Notes: a model not told the origin generated them from the sequence alone. DNA of 46,965 nucleotides from Paenibacillus aceris (GCF_017874035.1 NZ_JAGGKV010000036.1:1-46965); one strand, 5' to 3'; counted from the first letter of the stretch, positions 24,970 to 32,678 are shown. Made by a program: numbers and translations.

Positions 24970-25290
24970 AATGCTTTTTTTTGCTTTGATAATACGAGCG
25001 ATGGATGATATTTCGCTGGATATCACGCAGGGCGAATTGTTGCTATTATTGGGCCTTCTGGCTCTGGAAAGTCAACGCTGATGAACATTATCAGCTGTTT
25101 GGACGTTTCTGGCTAGAGCCGATGGGAAACAGATTCATCGCTGAAGGATTCACAACTGCCTGATATTGGGAATCAGAAGATCGGGTTTTTCAGAACTTTA
25201 ACCTGCTGCCGAGATTAAACGCTTATGAAAATGTGGTGTTACCATTGATTTATCGCGGTTTATCGAGAAAGCATTGAGAGCCACTGGTTT
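24970..25290 (+). pseudogene. ABC transporter ATP-binding protein remnant (MacB/LolD type)
   Basis: Pieces in different frames spell an ABC ATPase start: MDDISLDITQGE, then VAIIGPSGSGKSTLMNIISC with an intact Walker A, then a stop, then NQKIGFFQNFNLLPRLNAYE and NVVLPLIYRGLSRKH, the Q-loop region. The signature and Walker B half are absent. The surrounding 24674-24970 and 25290-25575 contain only short unassignable fragments. Confidence 0.75.
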
Positions 25291-25614
25291 TACAGGCGTT
25301 TGTAACAGTTGATCAGCTAGATCGTCGGACCCTGCGCTGCTTAAGAACGGCGTAGACGAAAATCAGGCACCTATTTTAGCGAAACGTGAAAATGTCCATG
25401 TATTATGAGCCTCTTATTGAACGGACAATATATGATTAAAGTGTTTAACGGAAGTTATCATATGGACTGAAATAAGGCCCCGGAAGAAAAAGAAGCCGGC
25501 TGCTAAGTTATATTTTATTTGGGTCTAATTTAATTGAGGTCTGAATAAAACAATGGGACTTTACAAAACCTTTATTTGATATCGTTACACTTTGACGGTT
25601 CAGGAGGGATTGTT

Positions 25615-26301
25615 ATAAAACCATTGGTCATAATAGCAGCATTACTACTAGTTACAGGTTGTTCGAGTAATAATTCGACAAACAATCAAATGAATGCTAA
25701 ACAAACGAAGCTTGAAACTCATGCTCCTAATGCTGCTTCAACGTCAACCTTAACTCAAGCATCATCCATTTCTACTGCGGGTGCAGGGAAATCACCGATT
25801 ACGATTAAACAAGCACCCAATGAAGCTTCGAATTGGCTGGATTGGTTCCAAGGCAACTATGCACCGGCAGAAAGCCCAGCGAATCAAGCCGTAAATCCAC
25901 AACAGTCCGCCAATCCGCAAGAGTCCGTAAATCCATCCCAATCTGCGCAGCAAGTCTTGGATCTGGTGAATCAAGAAAGAACGAAAGCAGGCTTGAATTC
26001 CCTTAGCTTGAACAGCAGTCTCTCGAAAGTAGCAATGGCTAAGGCTCAGGATATGTACAACAATAATTATTTTGATCATCAGTCACCGACTTATGGATCC
26101 CCGTTTGATATGATGACTGCATTCGGGGTCACATATAACTCTGCAGGGGAAAACATCGCCAAAGGCCAGGGGAGCCCGACGGAAGTGATGAACCAATGGA
26201 TGAACAGTCCTGGTCATCGTGCCAACATCCTGAATAGCAGCTACACCCAAATCGGGATAGCTTACTATAACGGCGAGTGGGTTCAGGAATTTATTGGCTA
26301 G
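25615..26301 (+). CDS. CAP/YkwD-domain lipoprotein lacking a standard start codon
   Basis: A lipoprotein signal (IKPLVIIAALLLVTGC, Cys about 16) is followed by a Ser/Thr/Gln/Pro-rich linker (residues 20-115) and a C-terminal CAP (SCP/PR1) domain of about 120 residues: VLDLVNQERTKAGLNSLSLN, YFDHQSPTYGSPFDM, SAGENIAKGQ, PGHRANILNSSYTQIGIAYY. Such proteins occur at the Firmicute cell surface and in spores. The SD AGGAGGG (25602) points to a start 6-8 bases later, where the sequence is ATA (25615). ATT at 25609 and a distant TTG at 25576 are the only alternatives. So the start may be mutated from ATG or be a rare ATA/ATT initiator. Confidence 0.8.
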   Translation: MKPLVIIAALLLVTGCSSNNSTNNQMNAKQTKLETHAPNAASTSTLTQASSISTAGAGKSPITIKQAPNEASNWLDWFQGNYAPAESPANQAVNPQQSANPQESVNPSQSAQQVLDLVNQERTKAGLNSLSLNSSLSKVAMAKAQDMYNNNYFDHQSPTYGSPFDMMTAFGVTYNSAGENIAKGQGSPTEVMNQWMNSPGHRANILNSSYTQIGIAYYNGEWVQEFIG

Positions 26302-26423
26302 TAGATATTTGCCCTCACAACTGTACCGATCTATGTTTTTCAGTAAAAGGGGTTGCATTCAAAGCTAGGAGCATCGGTTGCAATGAATGATCTCGACTCA
26401 GAATTATAGAATAGCTAAAAAAA

Positions 26424-26463
26424 CAAAACCATCCAGCTAACTTAATGGCTGATGGTTTTTTTA
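26424..26463 (+). terminator. Rho-independent terminator of the CAP gene
   Basis: AAAACCATCCAGC pairs with GCTGATGGTTTT followed by further T. Confidence 0.8.
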
Positions 26464-26495
26464 TCGGGAATGGGATAAAGTTCTTATCATTTATG
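26462..26495 (-). repeat. family C element, partial inverted copy
   Basis: ATCGGGAATGGGATAAAGTT is the reverse complement of the AACTTTATCTCATTCCCGAT-type end seen at 27705-27732. The region to 26640 has no gene. Confidence 0.45.
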
Positions 26496-26644
26496 ATTTG
26501 TTCTTTCTTGTCAGTCAACACGACAGACACATGAAGATTGACATTTAATAAACCCGCGAAGCCGGCATCTATTGTCCGGCGACACAAACATATGCGCATA
26601 ATCGCGGTGGTAGTATAGGTTTGATTTGTAAATGTTTTTTCACG

Positions 26645-26672
26645 TGGCCGTTAAGCAAAAGGGCAGCATTCT
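26645..26672 (+). repeat. family A last box, copy 16
   Basis: GCCGTTAAGCAAAAGGGCAG (26647-26666) then CATTC. No first box is recognisable upstream. Confidence 0.55.
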
Positions 26673-26725
26673 TAAATGAACAAGAGAATTTATTACATCA
26701 GATATATTTAAAAGGGGTTGAGCAT

Positions 26726-26894
26726 TTGAGAAACGATATATGGTTATATAAAAGAACTTTCTGTTGGTCGGGAAAACCCGGTTGCATTGGAAAAAAAACC
26801 AATACCAACTGAAGAAAAGGAACGGGTTTTAAAAACAATATCAAAGACTAATAAACATATTGAAATGGATTTCTGGGAGACCTGGTTGAATTAA
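26726..26894 (+). pseudogene. 55-residue cassette gene with a one-base insertion
   Basis: TTG 26726 follows AAAGGGG. The frame RNDIWLYK breaks in an AAAA run at about 26750. Removing one A continues as ELSVGRENPVALEKKPIPTE, EKERVLKTISKTNKHIEMDF, WETWLN and stops at 26892. The total length (169 bases) equals 56 codons plus one base, confirming the shift. The stop TAA overlaps the next family A first box. Function unknown. Confidence 0.6.
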
Positions 26895-26916
26895 CGGCGA
26901 ACGTTCATTTGAATCG
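26889..26916 (+). repeat. family A first box, copy 17
   Basis: AATTAACGGCGAACGTTCATT then TGAAT includes the stop codon of the preceding small gene. Confidence 0.55.
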
Positions 26917-26979
26917 TTTTGAGCACACTGGATAAACTATCCATGATATCTTTTGATGAGAATTGGAGGGGCATAGATC

Positions 26980-27300
26980 ATGTTAAATTTATCCGAGCTG
27001 GAGAATGTTCATGCGGATATTGAATCTGTTCACGAGGTTGTTCGAAGTTTGAAAGCTAGCGTTGATGGCATTTCTATTGGTATTCACATTCTCAAAAATC
27101 GTGAGGACAGTTACTTTTATGAGCTCAGTCACTTTTACAAAGGTGCCGATAATGCTGGTCCTGTTTATGCAGGAGCGATGGAAAATAGCTTTAAAACGCT
27201 AGAGGAAGCTGCAAAAGGCGCACTTCAAGCTGCAATAATGAGTTATCGAAGCACGGATGAAGGTGGGCATTGGGAGCAGAACTATTCATTTGTTCAATAG
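26980..27300 (+). CDS. hypothetical protein (cassette-type)
   Basis: A 106-residue soluble protein from ATG 26980 with GGAGGGG upstream. It opens with an amphipathic helix (LSELENVHADIESVHEVVRS), then a beta-rich segment (GISIGIHILKNREDSYFYEL) and a C-terminal helix (TLEEAAKGALQAAIMSYRST). No family recognised and no export signal. It is the only gene between family A copies 17 and 18 and has its own terminator. Confidence 0.75.
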   Translation: MLNLSELENVHADIESVHEVVRSLKASVDGISIGIHILKNREDSYFYELSHFYKGADNAGPVYAGAMENSFKTLEEAAKGALQAAIMSYRSTDEGGHWEQNYSFVQ

Positions 27301-27329
27301 TAGTTCCGCGTATATCGGCACTTAAACGG

Positions 27330-27362
27330 AGAAACCCCAGCCAAGGATGCCGGGGTTTTTGG
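27330..27362 (+). terminator. Rho-independent terminator
   Basis: AAACCCCAGCC...GCCGGGGTTTTT follows the 106-residue gene by about 30 bases. Confidence 0.75.
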
Positions 27363-27477
27363 TGTGCGCTTATTCCAAAGCGGAGAAAAAAATTGTACAA
27401 CTTCTTGTCTTTTATCGATAGTTATTCTTAAACCTCCGACAAGGGCTGTAAGAGGACAAAAACATATATGCATTATC

Positions 27478-27505
27478 AGCCGCGTATTACGCGGTTTTCT
27501 TATTT
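27478..27505 (+). terminator. terminator-like hairpin
   Basis: AGCCGCGTATTACGCGGTTTTCTTATTTT. The open frames around it (27294-27549) look like noise. Confidence 0.4.
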
Positions 27506-27603
27506 TATATTGTTTATTATTCGGCTGCCGTTTGATCATTTATCATTAACTTTGGCGTGCCAGGTTGGTGGAGAAAGAATGCGGGTTGAAAAAAATATTG
27601 ATT

Positions 27604-27735
27604 GTGACACAAACTGTCGGGAGACAAGAACATTATCTCATTAAGGGCCGCGTAAATCGTGGCTATTTTGTATTATGGGATAAGGTTCTTGTCAAAACCC
27701 AATGACAAGCACTTTATCTCATTCCCGATGGATTG
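27604..27735. repeat. family C inverted-repeat element
   Basis: GACAAGAACATTATCTCATT (27622) faces ATGGGATAAGGTTCTTGTC (27676-27694), followed by a further direct copy GACAAGCACTTTATCTCATT and CCCGA. An inner stem GCCGCG...CGTGGC lies between. A related element occurs at 41110-41315. Confidence 0.65.
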
Positions 27736-27753
27736 TAGGAGTGGGGAGGACCC

Positions 27754-27784
27754 TAACGATTAAGCTTAACGGGCAGTTTAGTGG
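27754..27784 (+). repeat. family A last box, copy 18
   Basis: TTAAGCTTAACGGGCAGTTT then AGTGG. It overlaps the start of the next open frame (GTG 27781), which is why the downstream ATG at 27877 is preferred for that gene. Confidence 0.65.
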
Positions 27785-27876
27785 GAAAATCATGGAAAGG
27801 AAATAATCCTTTTCTGGAGAATTTGTTGATGGAGACCCTGAGCGAAAGAACTGCAAAAAACAATAAGGAGGATAAA

Positions 27877-28260
27877 ATGTTTAAAGATATTTTAACAAGC
27901 CTTAGAGCCATTATTGCTGGTTATTTCTTTGATGTAATAGGTATCACCTTAGTTACGATTGCCATTTCATTTACACCATTGAAAGGAGCATATTGGGTTT
28001 ATTTAATTTTGAGCATCTTTTTTATAGTACTAGGTGGTTATATCGCATCAAACGTTTCAAAAAAATATAGATTAATCAATTCAACAGTTGTAGGATTAAT
28101 CCATATTCTTTGGGCTTTGTATAGGGGTGGCTATGTAGAAACAACCCATATTTTAGTAAAACAAATATTGGCGGTCCCACTGGCAGTAATAGGCGGAATG
28201 CTCTCTATGAAGAAAAACCAGTTGTACGTGAAATCGAACAAATATAACAACTTGGTTTAA
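27877..28260 (+). CDS. small integral membrane protein (cassette-type)
   Basis: A 127-residue protein from ATG 27877 with AAGGAGG ten bases upstream. The frame opens further upstream inside a family A box, without SD. Four hydrophobic segments (about residues 10-30, 35-55, 68-88 and 95-112) with a basic C-terminus (KKNQLYVKSNKYNN). No transporter or enzyme motifs and no recognised family. It is the only gene between family A copies 18 and 19. Confidence 0.75.
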   Translation: MFKDILTSLRAIIAGYFFDVIGITLVTIAISFTPLKGAYWVYLILSIFFIVLGGYIASNVSKKYRLINSTVVGLIHILWALYRGGYVETTHILVKQILAVPLAVIGGMLSMKKNQLYVKSNKYNNLV

Positions 28261-28311
28261 TTATTACTGAAGTATCGCTAAGAAATCAATAACATTGCGT
28301 TTTGCATATTC

Positions 28312-28468
28312 CGCTAACGAGGAACGTTAGCTTAATAAATGTAACAAGAATGAAATCTTATTTTCATATAGCTTCAATGAATCAAGCCTATAATAAAACT
28401 GCCCCCCTTTAAAATATAAATAATTCTGACCCACAGCCCGTTGCTGTGGGTCATTAATATAAAGTGAG
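28312..28468 (+). repeat. family A repeat, copy 19 (long variant, twin of copy 10)
   Basis: First box GCTAACGAGGAACGTTAG then CTTAAT, about 90 bases shared with 15445-15540 and the stem CCCACAGC/GCTGTGGG. The last box is degenerate, ATATAAAGTGAGGAAG, and now serves as the SD of the shikimate-kinase-like gene. Confidence 0.8.
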
Positions 28469-28475
28469 GAAGAAA

Positions 28476-29003
28476 ATGAATATAGTCCTTGTAGGTATGT
28501 CGGGTGCTGGTAAAAGCACTTTAGGTGTATTGCTTGCAAAAGCTTTAGGAATGAATTTTGTCGATACGGATATTGTCATTCAACAACGTGAAGGTAAGTT
28601 ACTACAAGAGATACTCGATAACGATGGGATAGAGATATTTATGCAGATCGAAGAAAAAGCTATATCGGAACTGCAATTAGAAAATTGCATTATCTCTACG
28701 GGAGGAAGCGTTATATATTCAGAAAAAGCCATGAACGTCCTTAAACAAGGTGGGACGGTCATTTATTTACACGTCCCATATGAAGAGATTAAAAGAAGAC
28801 TAATCAATGTAACGACTAGAGGCATTGTTATCAAGAACGGAAATAGTCTAGAAGATGTTTACGAGGAAAGACTACCCTTATACATTAAGTATAGTGATAA
28901 AGCCCTCGATTGTTTAAACAAGGATGTAGAACAATGCGTAAACGAGATTATTAAACTAATACAAGAAACTGACGTTGATCATTCTGCTAACGAGGAACGA
29001 TAG
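28476..29003 (+). CDS. shikimate-kinase-like P-loop kinase, C-terminus encoded by a repeat
   Basis: About 175 residues from ATG 28476 (GAGGAAG upstream). P-loop GMSGAGKST (residues 7-15), the substrate Asp pair VDTD (about 31-34), the glycine-rich STGGSV loop and an EERLPLYIKYSDKA lid/adenine region follow the AroK/AroL pattern, so it may phosphorylate shikimate or a related small molecule. The arginine of the EER segment is kept; a full RRP substrate motif is not obvious. The last six codons (SANEER) and the TAG stop lie inside family A copy 20. The original stop was lost, or the repeat moved into the 3' end. Confidence 0.8.
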   Translation: MNIVLVGMSGAGKSTLGVLLAKALGMNFVDTDIVIQQREGKLLQEILDNDGIEIFMQIEEKAISELQLENCIISTGGSVIYSEKAMNVLKQGGTVIYLHVPYEEIKRRLINVTTRGIVIKNGNSLEDVYEERLPLYIKYSDKALDCLNKDVEQCVNEIIKLIQETDVDHSANEER

Positions 29004-29080
29004 TTCAATCGCGACATGACGGCAGCCGGCATACGATCGGCTGCCGTTGTCCGTTGAACGGGCAGGATAGTTCAATCGTT
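28984..29080 (+). repeat. family A repeat, copy 20 (consensus-like)
   Basis: First box GCTAACGAGGAACGATAG then TTCAAT, inner stem ACGGCAGCCGGCA/TCGGCTGCCGT, last box GTTGAACGGGCAGGATAG then TTCAAT. The best preserved copy. Its start supplies the end of the kinase-like gene. Confidence 0.95.
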
Positions 29081-29170
29081 TCTCGAATTCATTTTGAGAT
29101 GGAGCATTTCCGAAATTCGTGAATATAACGTTATAGCCAATGGCCTAGAAATATAATTGGGGGGGACTTT

Positions 29171-29722
29171 ATGAAGATTAATTGTAGATGCGGAAGCTTA
29201 ATCATTGATCAAACAGATTATCATTCAAATAAAGGGTACATTATTTCAGATCAAGACTATTTCGATTTATTAGAGATAATAGATAACGCAATCGAGAAAT
29301 CAGGACCAACACCAAAAGATAAAGAGCGAGCAGTAATGGGTATTAGAAGCCTCATTGGTGGCTTTCAAAAAAATGTATACCAGTGTTTCTCTTGTGGACG
29401 AATCTATATAAGTACTAAAGGAAATGAACTCAAAGAATTTACTGCAGTAGAACACAGTCAAGGGAGCAGTATTCTTTCATCCACAAAAGGTGAGTCGTGG
29501 AAGAGGCCAATAATAGGAGACTGGGATGATTCAAGGAAAGGTGAAATTTTAGGCTATCTTTGGTGTTATGGTTACAGTAAAGAGTACTCAAATAGTGAAA
29601 ATTTTCAAACACTTCAAGAAGACTATTTTAAACTTCTGGGTGACTTGAGTGCGAAAGGTACAGTTCGATCGGCCTTATTAAAACATAACAAACAAGTAAT
29701 TCACTCATGGGTACCAAACTAA
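29171..29722 (+). CDS. zinc-ribbon hypothetical protein (cassette-type)
   Basis: A 183-residue soluble protein from ATG 29171 with TTGGGGGGG upstream. It starts MKINCRCGSLIIDQTD and carries a second pair at about residue 72 (YQCFSCGRIYISTKG), so four cysteines (CRC...CFSC) could bind zinc. The C-terminal half is helical (TLQEDYFKLLGDLSAKGTVR). Function unknown. Single gene between family A copies 20 and 21. Confidence 0.75.
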   Translation: MKINCRCGSLIIDQTDYHSNKGYIISDQDYFDLLEIIDNAIEKSGPTPKDKERAVMGIRSLIGGFQKNVYQCFSCGRIYISTKGNELKEFTAVEHSQGSSILSSTKGESWKRPIIGDWDDSRKGEILGYLWCYGYSKEYSNSENFQTLQEDYFKLLGDLSAKGTVRSALLKHNKQVIHSWVPN

Positions 29723-29831
29723 AATTTAATGAGGTCACTGCGTATAACACACATTTACGCATCGAGACATAGGCCCTTGGTTCGCCCGAGGAGATGGCCG
29801 GGGAGATGGATCAGACGTGTGAGTGAGATTG

Positions 29832-29906
29832 CGCTAACGGGATACGATACCGCAATAATACAGCCTGCCGAAGTGATCCGGCAGGCTGTTAACGGGCTGT
29901 TATAGG
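29832..29906 (+). repeat. family A repeat, copy 21
   Basis: First box GCTAACGGGATACGATACC then GCAAT, inner stem CAGCCTGCCG/CGGCAGGCTG, last box TGTTAACGGGCTGTTATAG. The outer pairing is reduced. Sequence 29723-29830 has no complete gene. Confidence 0.75.
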
Positions 29907-30042
29907 TTGTTACTCAAAGTGGAAGCATTTTTTGATCTTCAAAATGAAGAAGATACCAGGGCGGTCCTACTTATTAAAATTGTTGACTGATGATGCACAA
30001 TATAGTCCAGCCAGATACTATTAGCTTAAGTCGAAGTAATTA

Positions 30043-30090
30043 TAGGGGGGGCCAGCCATTTATGGCTTATGGTACGCCCTCCTTTTTTTA
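30043..30090. terminator. hairpin downstream of the NmrA-like gene
   Basis: AGGGGGGGCCAGCCAT...GCCCTCC followed by TTTTTTT on the plus strand, with an AT-rich flank on the minus strand. It could end transcription from either side. Confidence 0.5.
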
Positions 30091-30933
30091 TGCAAAATAA
30101 TGTCCTTTTTCGAGATCAGCGATCAATCCGGGCTGCATCGGTATCCAGCCCAGAAGCTCCCTTGTTGCCAGACTCGCTTGCGTAGTGTTATACAAGCTTG
30201 TGATGTCTAATGCCGCAATTCTGCCAAGAAAGCCGAAATGGGTGGTTGCTTTTTCAGGTGTTATACTGACCGCCGGCACGTTCAATTGCCGCCCGATGAC
30301 CGCGGCGATCTCTCGGAGCGAAATGCCTTCATCGCCGGCGCCAAGCAGCCGTGAGCCCGCCGGGGCGATTTCCAGCGCCAGACGGTACAGGACCGCAGCA
30401 TCCAGGCGATGAACCGCCGGCCAGTGGTTCGTTCCGTCGCCGATGTAGGCGGCGAAGCCCTTCGCCCGGGCGATGTTGATCATCATTGGCACAAAGCCCT
30501 TATCACCTTCACCGTGCACGGACGGTGCAAGCGAGACGATCGATGTCCGAATACCCCGCTCTGCCATTGCGAGCACTGCATGATCCACGGTATGTCCATT
30601 TGCGTGAGCCGTGGTAATGAACGGCTTCCCGGAGCCTTCGAGCGCCGCTCCCATGGCTACAACGGCCCGCAAATCCAGAGCTAAAGCACCTTCAAAGTCG
30701 GAAAAATCGTTGGTGAATGCCAGATGAATCACGCCGTCCGCAGCCGCGGCAGCGCTGACCAGAGTATCGAGATCGTCCAGATTGCCGTACAGCACTTCGG
30801 CTCCCGCCGCCTTTAACCCCGCGGCTTTCTCTTCAGAACGGCAAAGACCCGACACTATGTGTCCCGCGTCGATCAGTTCCTGGATGACCGCAGAACCGAC
30901 ATACCCTGTTGCTCCTGTAACAAAAACATGCAT
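30088..30933 (-). CDS. NAD(P)-binding SDR/NmrA-like oxidoreductase
   Basis: A 281-residue atypical short-chain dehydrogenase. MHVFVTGATGYVGSAVIQEL gives the GxxGxxG cofactor loop at residues 7-13, and GLCRSEEKA with an Arg after strand 2 favours NADP(H). The remaining fold covers VIHLAFTNDF, HRLDAAVLYRLALE and LLGAGDEGISLREIA, close to the NAD-dependent epimerase-like proteins often called SDR family oxidoreductase. The classical YxxxK dyad is not evident, so a regulatory or reductase role is open. ATG 30933 has AAGGAGG upstream. Divergent from the MerR gene, with a MerR-type promoter between them, it is probably the regulated target. Confidence 0.88.
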   Translation of the reverse strand: MHVFVTGATGYVGSAVIQELIDAGHIVSGLCRSEEKAAGLKAAGAEVLYGNLDDLDTLVSAAAAADGVIHLAFTNDFSDFEGALALDLRAVVAMGAALEGSGKPFITTAHANGHTVDHAVLAMAERGIRTSIVSLAPSVHGEGDKGFVPMMINIARAKGFAAYIGDGTNHWPAVHRLDAAVLYRLALEIAPAGSRLLGAGDEGISLREIAAVIGRQLNVPAVSITPEKATTHFGFLGRIAALDITSLYNTTQASLATRELLGWIPMQPGLIADLEKGHYFA

Positions 30934-30974
30934 AATGATATCCTCCTTCAAGTGTTGACTGCTTAATCATGTTA

Positions 30975-31005
30975 AGCATAAACTATAAAGTGAACTCTAT
31001 GGCAA
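30975..31005 (-). promoter_or_regulatory. MerR-type promoter and operator for the NmrA-like gene
   Basis: Read on the minus strand: -35 TTGCCA (31005-31000), a 19-base spacer, -10 TATGCT (30980-30975). The spacer holds the dyad ATAGAGTTCACTTTAT (31000-30985), one mismatch from a palindrome. A 19-bp rather than 17-bp spacer with a dyad between the boxes is the signature of MerR-activated promoters. Confidence 0.8.
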
Positions 31006-31027
31006 GCGCTTCAAAGGAGAAATGATC

Positions 31028-31441
31028 ATGAAAATTCAGGAACTGGCGGACAAGATGGGATTAACGATCCATACGATCCGCTTTTATGAAAAGGAAGGCT
31101 TGCTGGATGATCGGCATGTCCGGCGAGAAAGCAACAATTACCGTAACTATTCGGAAGAAGCTATCGAGCGGTTGAAGCTCATCAAGAAGTTCCAGTCCAT
31201 CGGCTGTTCGCTGGTTGAACTGAAGGAAGTTCTGCAGGACCACGACGCCAATGCGCAAACTAACCTGCAGATTATAGATTGGATTCGCGGCAAGAAAAAG
31301 GAGATCGAAAGCAAGAAGGAAGAATACGACCAAATGCTGGACACCCTTAACAAGATGCTGGAGTATCGGACTCTACTCATGGACGATCCGCAAAAAGCTC
31401 AAGAGATGCTAATGACTTGGCATGCCAGCTCATCCGATTGA
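31028..31441 (+). CDS. MerR family transcriptional regulator
   Basis: A 137-residue regulator: winged helix-turn-helix at 1-70 (IQELADKMGLTIHTIRFYEK, then EGLLDDRHVRRESNNYRNYS), a dimerisation coiled coil (about 80-115) and a short C-terminus without the metal-binding cysteines of MerR/CueR. This suits the NmlR/AdhR branch that responds to aldehydes, electrophiles or oxidative stress. ATG 31028 (AAAGGAG at 31013) is preferred over ATG 31022, which is too close to the SD. Probably acts on the divergent NmrA-like gene through the 19-bp-spacer promoter. Confidence 0.9.
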   Translation: MKIQELADKMGLTIHTIRFYEKEGLLDDRHVRRESNNYRNYSEEAIERLKLIKKFQSIGCSLVELKEVLQDHDANAQTNLQIIDWIRGKKKEIESKKEEYDQMLDTLNKMLEYRTLLMDDPQKAQEMLMTWHASSSD

Positions 31442-31556
31442 GCTGCATTTGTAGCTTCCCTTTAGTCCATGCGGAACAACTGAAACAGGAATGCATACAA
31501 GCGATTACGTTTTGGCGACTCGTAGTCTCAACCCCGAGTTAAAGGAAACTTAATGA

Positions 31557-31650
31557 TTAAGCTAAAGAGGAACTATAGTTGAATGACGAAGCTGCCGACA
31601 CAATAAACAGTTTCATTACCGAGGGACGGGCAGATACTTCGATGCTGCCT
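31557..31650 (+). repeat. family A repeat, copy 22
   Basis: First box AAGCTAAAGAGGAACTATAG then TTGAAT, weak inner stem (GAAGCTGCCGACA.../TTTCATTACC), last box GAGGGACGGGCAGATACTTC then GAT. Confidence 0.7.
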
Positions 31651-31699
31651 CGAATAAACAAGTAAAGCGAATAAGACTGTATAAGAGAGGAACAAGTCT

Positions 31700-32062
31700 G
31701 TAGGAGTAAACTCAAAAGGAAGACGGAAGTTAGAGTACAGCGGCAAGAGGTATTATTGGAATGTCCAAGAAGATGACGAAGATTATGGAAGAATTAATCT
31801 TAGTATTATTTCAGAAGATAAGAAATTAATTGTTTCATATCATGTAGCGCAGTCAGACCATGATAAGACACCACATATTGTAATACAGGGTAAGGAGTTT
31901 GTGGGCTTAGAAAATCATTATCGTCAAGGTTGGGTTAGAGTACAAACTCCAAGTTGGGATGATCGCATTATCACACCTGGGCTTGTTAGGACAATTATTG
32001 AATGGTGCCTGCTTCCAAAAGACCAACTGATTTTTGTTGATTGGGAAGGTAATCTTATTTAA
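31700..32062 (+). CDS. conserved-looking hypothetical protein with no usable start codon
   Basis: The frame is open from 31687 to TAA 32060 and reads (V)GVNSKGRRKLEYSGKRYYWN, VQEDDEDYGRINLSIISEDK, KLIVSYHVAQ and later VRVQTPSWDDRIITPGLVRT, VDWEGNLI: a well-formed beta-rich protein of about 120 residues. The first ATG/GTG/TTG in frame lies two thirds of the way in. GAGAGG (31685-31690) sits nine bases upstream of a GTA at 31700, exactly where a GTG or ATG would be expected, so the start seems mutated. No named family. It is the only gene between family A copies 22 and 23. Confidence 0.6.
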   Translation, partial: VGVNSKGRRKLEYSGKRYYWNVQEDDEDYGRINLSIISEDKKLIVSYHVAQSDHDKTPHIVIQGKEFVGLENHYRQGWVRVQTPSWDDRIITPGLVRTIIEWCLLPKDQLIFVDWEGNLI

Positions 32063-32082
32063 CTGGTGCGAGGCAACACATA

Positions 32083-32175
32083 CGCGATCGGAGAACTTTA
32101 GCTTAATAAGCAACCTAGACGCGGCTTCCGGCATGAATCGGCAGCCGCGTTATGCTAACTGGCAGTTTTAAATGC
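32083..32175 (+). repeat. family A repeat, copy 23
   Basis: First box GCGATCGGAGAACTTTAG then CTTAAT, inner stem ACGCGGCTTCCGGCA/TCGGCAGCCGCGT, last box GCTAACTGGCAGTTTTA then AATGCAAT. It begins 20 bases after the preceding stop. Confidence 0.7.
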
Positions 32176-32222
32176 AATTGGATGTGATACAATATGGGAA
32201 ACGTGAAGAACGGAGTGAATTC

Positions 32223-32450
32223 TTGGAACAAGATGTTATATGGGGAATTTTTGTTTCCGAAGATTCTACAAAACCCGTGAAAAGGCAGTCGAGGTAATCC
32301 AAGAGTTACCAAAAGATTTGAATTACGATTTGCTTAAAATACCTTTGAACCAAAATTTTACTTATTTTCATAAAAAAGCGGTAAGCCGGCATCGATAATA
32401 TTTATTATGAGCACTTTCATTTTAATGGTGAACATAAGAGAGATAATTAA
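32223..32450 (+). pseudogene. small hypothetical gene with two frameshifts
   Basis: TTG 32223 (CGGAG upstream) opens EQDVIWGIFVSED. Sense then continues in another frame as YKTREKAVEVIQELPKDLNY, DLLKIPLNQNFTYFHKKAVS and, after a second shift near 32394, as IDNIYYEHFHFNGEHKRDN to TAA 32448. The three pieces form one plausible small protein of about 75 residues, broken near a TTTTT run and near 32394. Function unknown. Confidence 0.5.
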
Positions 32451-32504
32451 ACAAAGAACTACCTTGAAAGAACGGATAAGCTTTCATGCTTGAGTAAGTA
32501 AAGA

Positions 32505-32534
32505 AAAAGAGCTCCTCGCTGGGGAGCTCTTTTA
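32505..32534 (+). terminator. Rho-independent terminator, part of a duplicated unit
   Basis: AAAAGAGCTCC/GGGGAGCTCTTTT. It is followed by TATGTGAAAGGAATATCTAA and ACCCAGGGG. The whole roughly 60-base unit recurs at 33274-33340. Confidence 0.8.
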
Positions 32535-32678
32535 TGTGAAAGGAATATCTAAACCCAGGGGTTTCCTAATCGTTGCTCTGAGCAGCCTTTTTGTGGTGTG
32601 CCACACTGATTTTTATTTTGGGAATGATAGTGATATGATGATTTGAAAGTGAAAGGCAGCATGTAGAAGGAGAATCTG

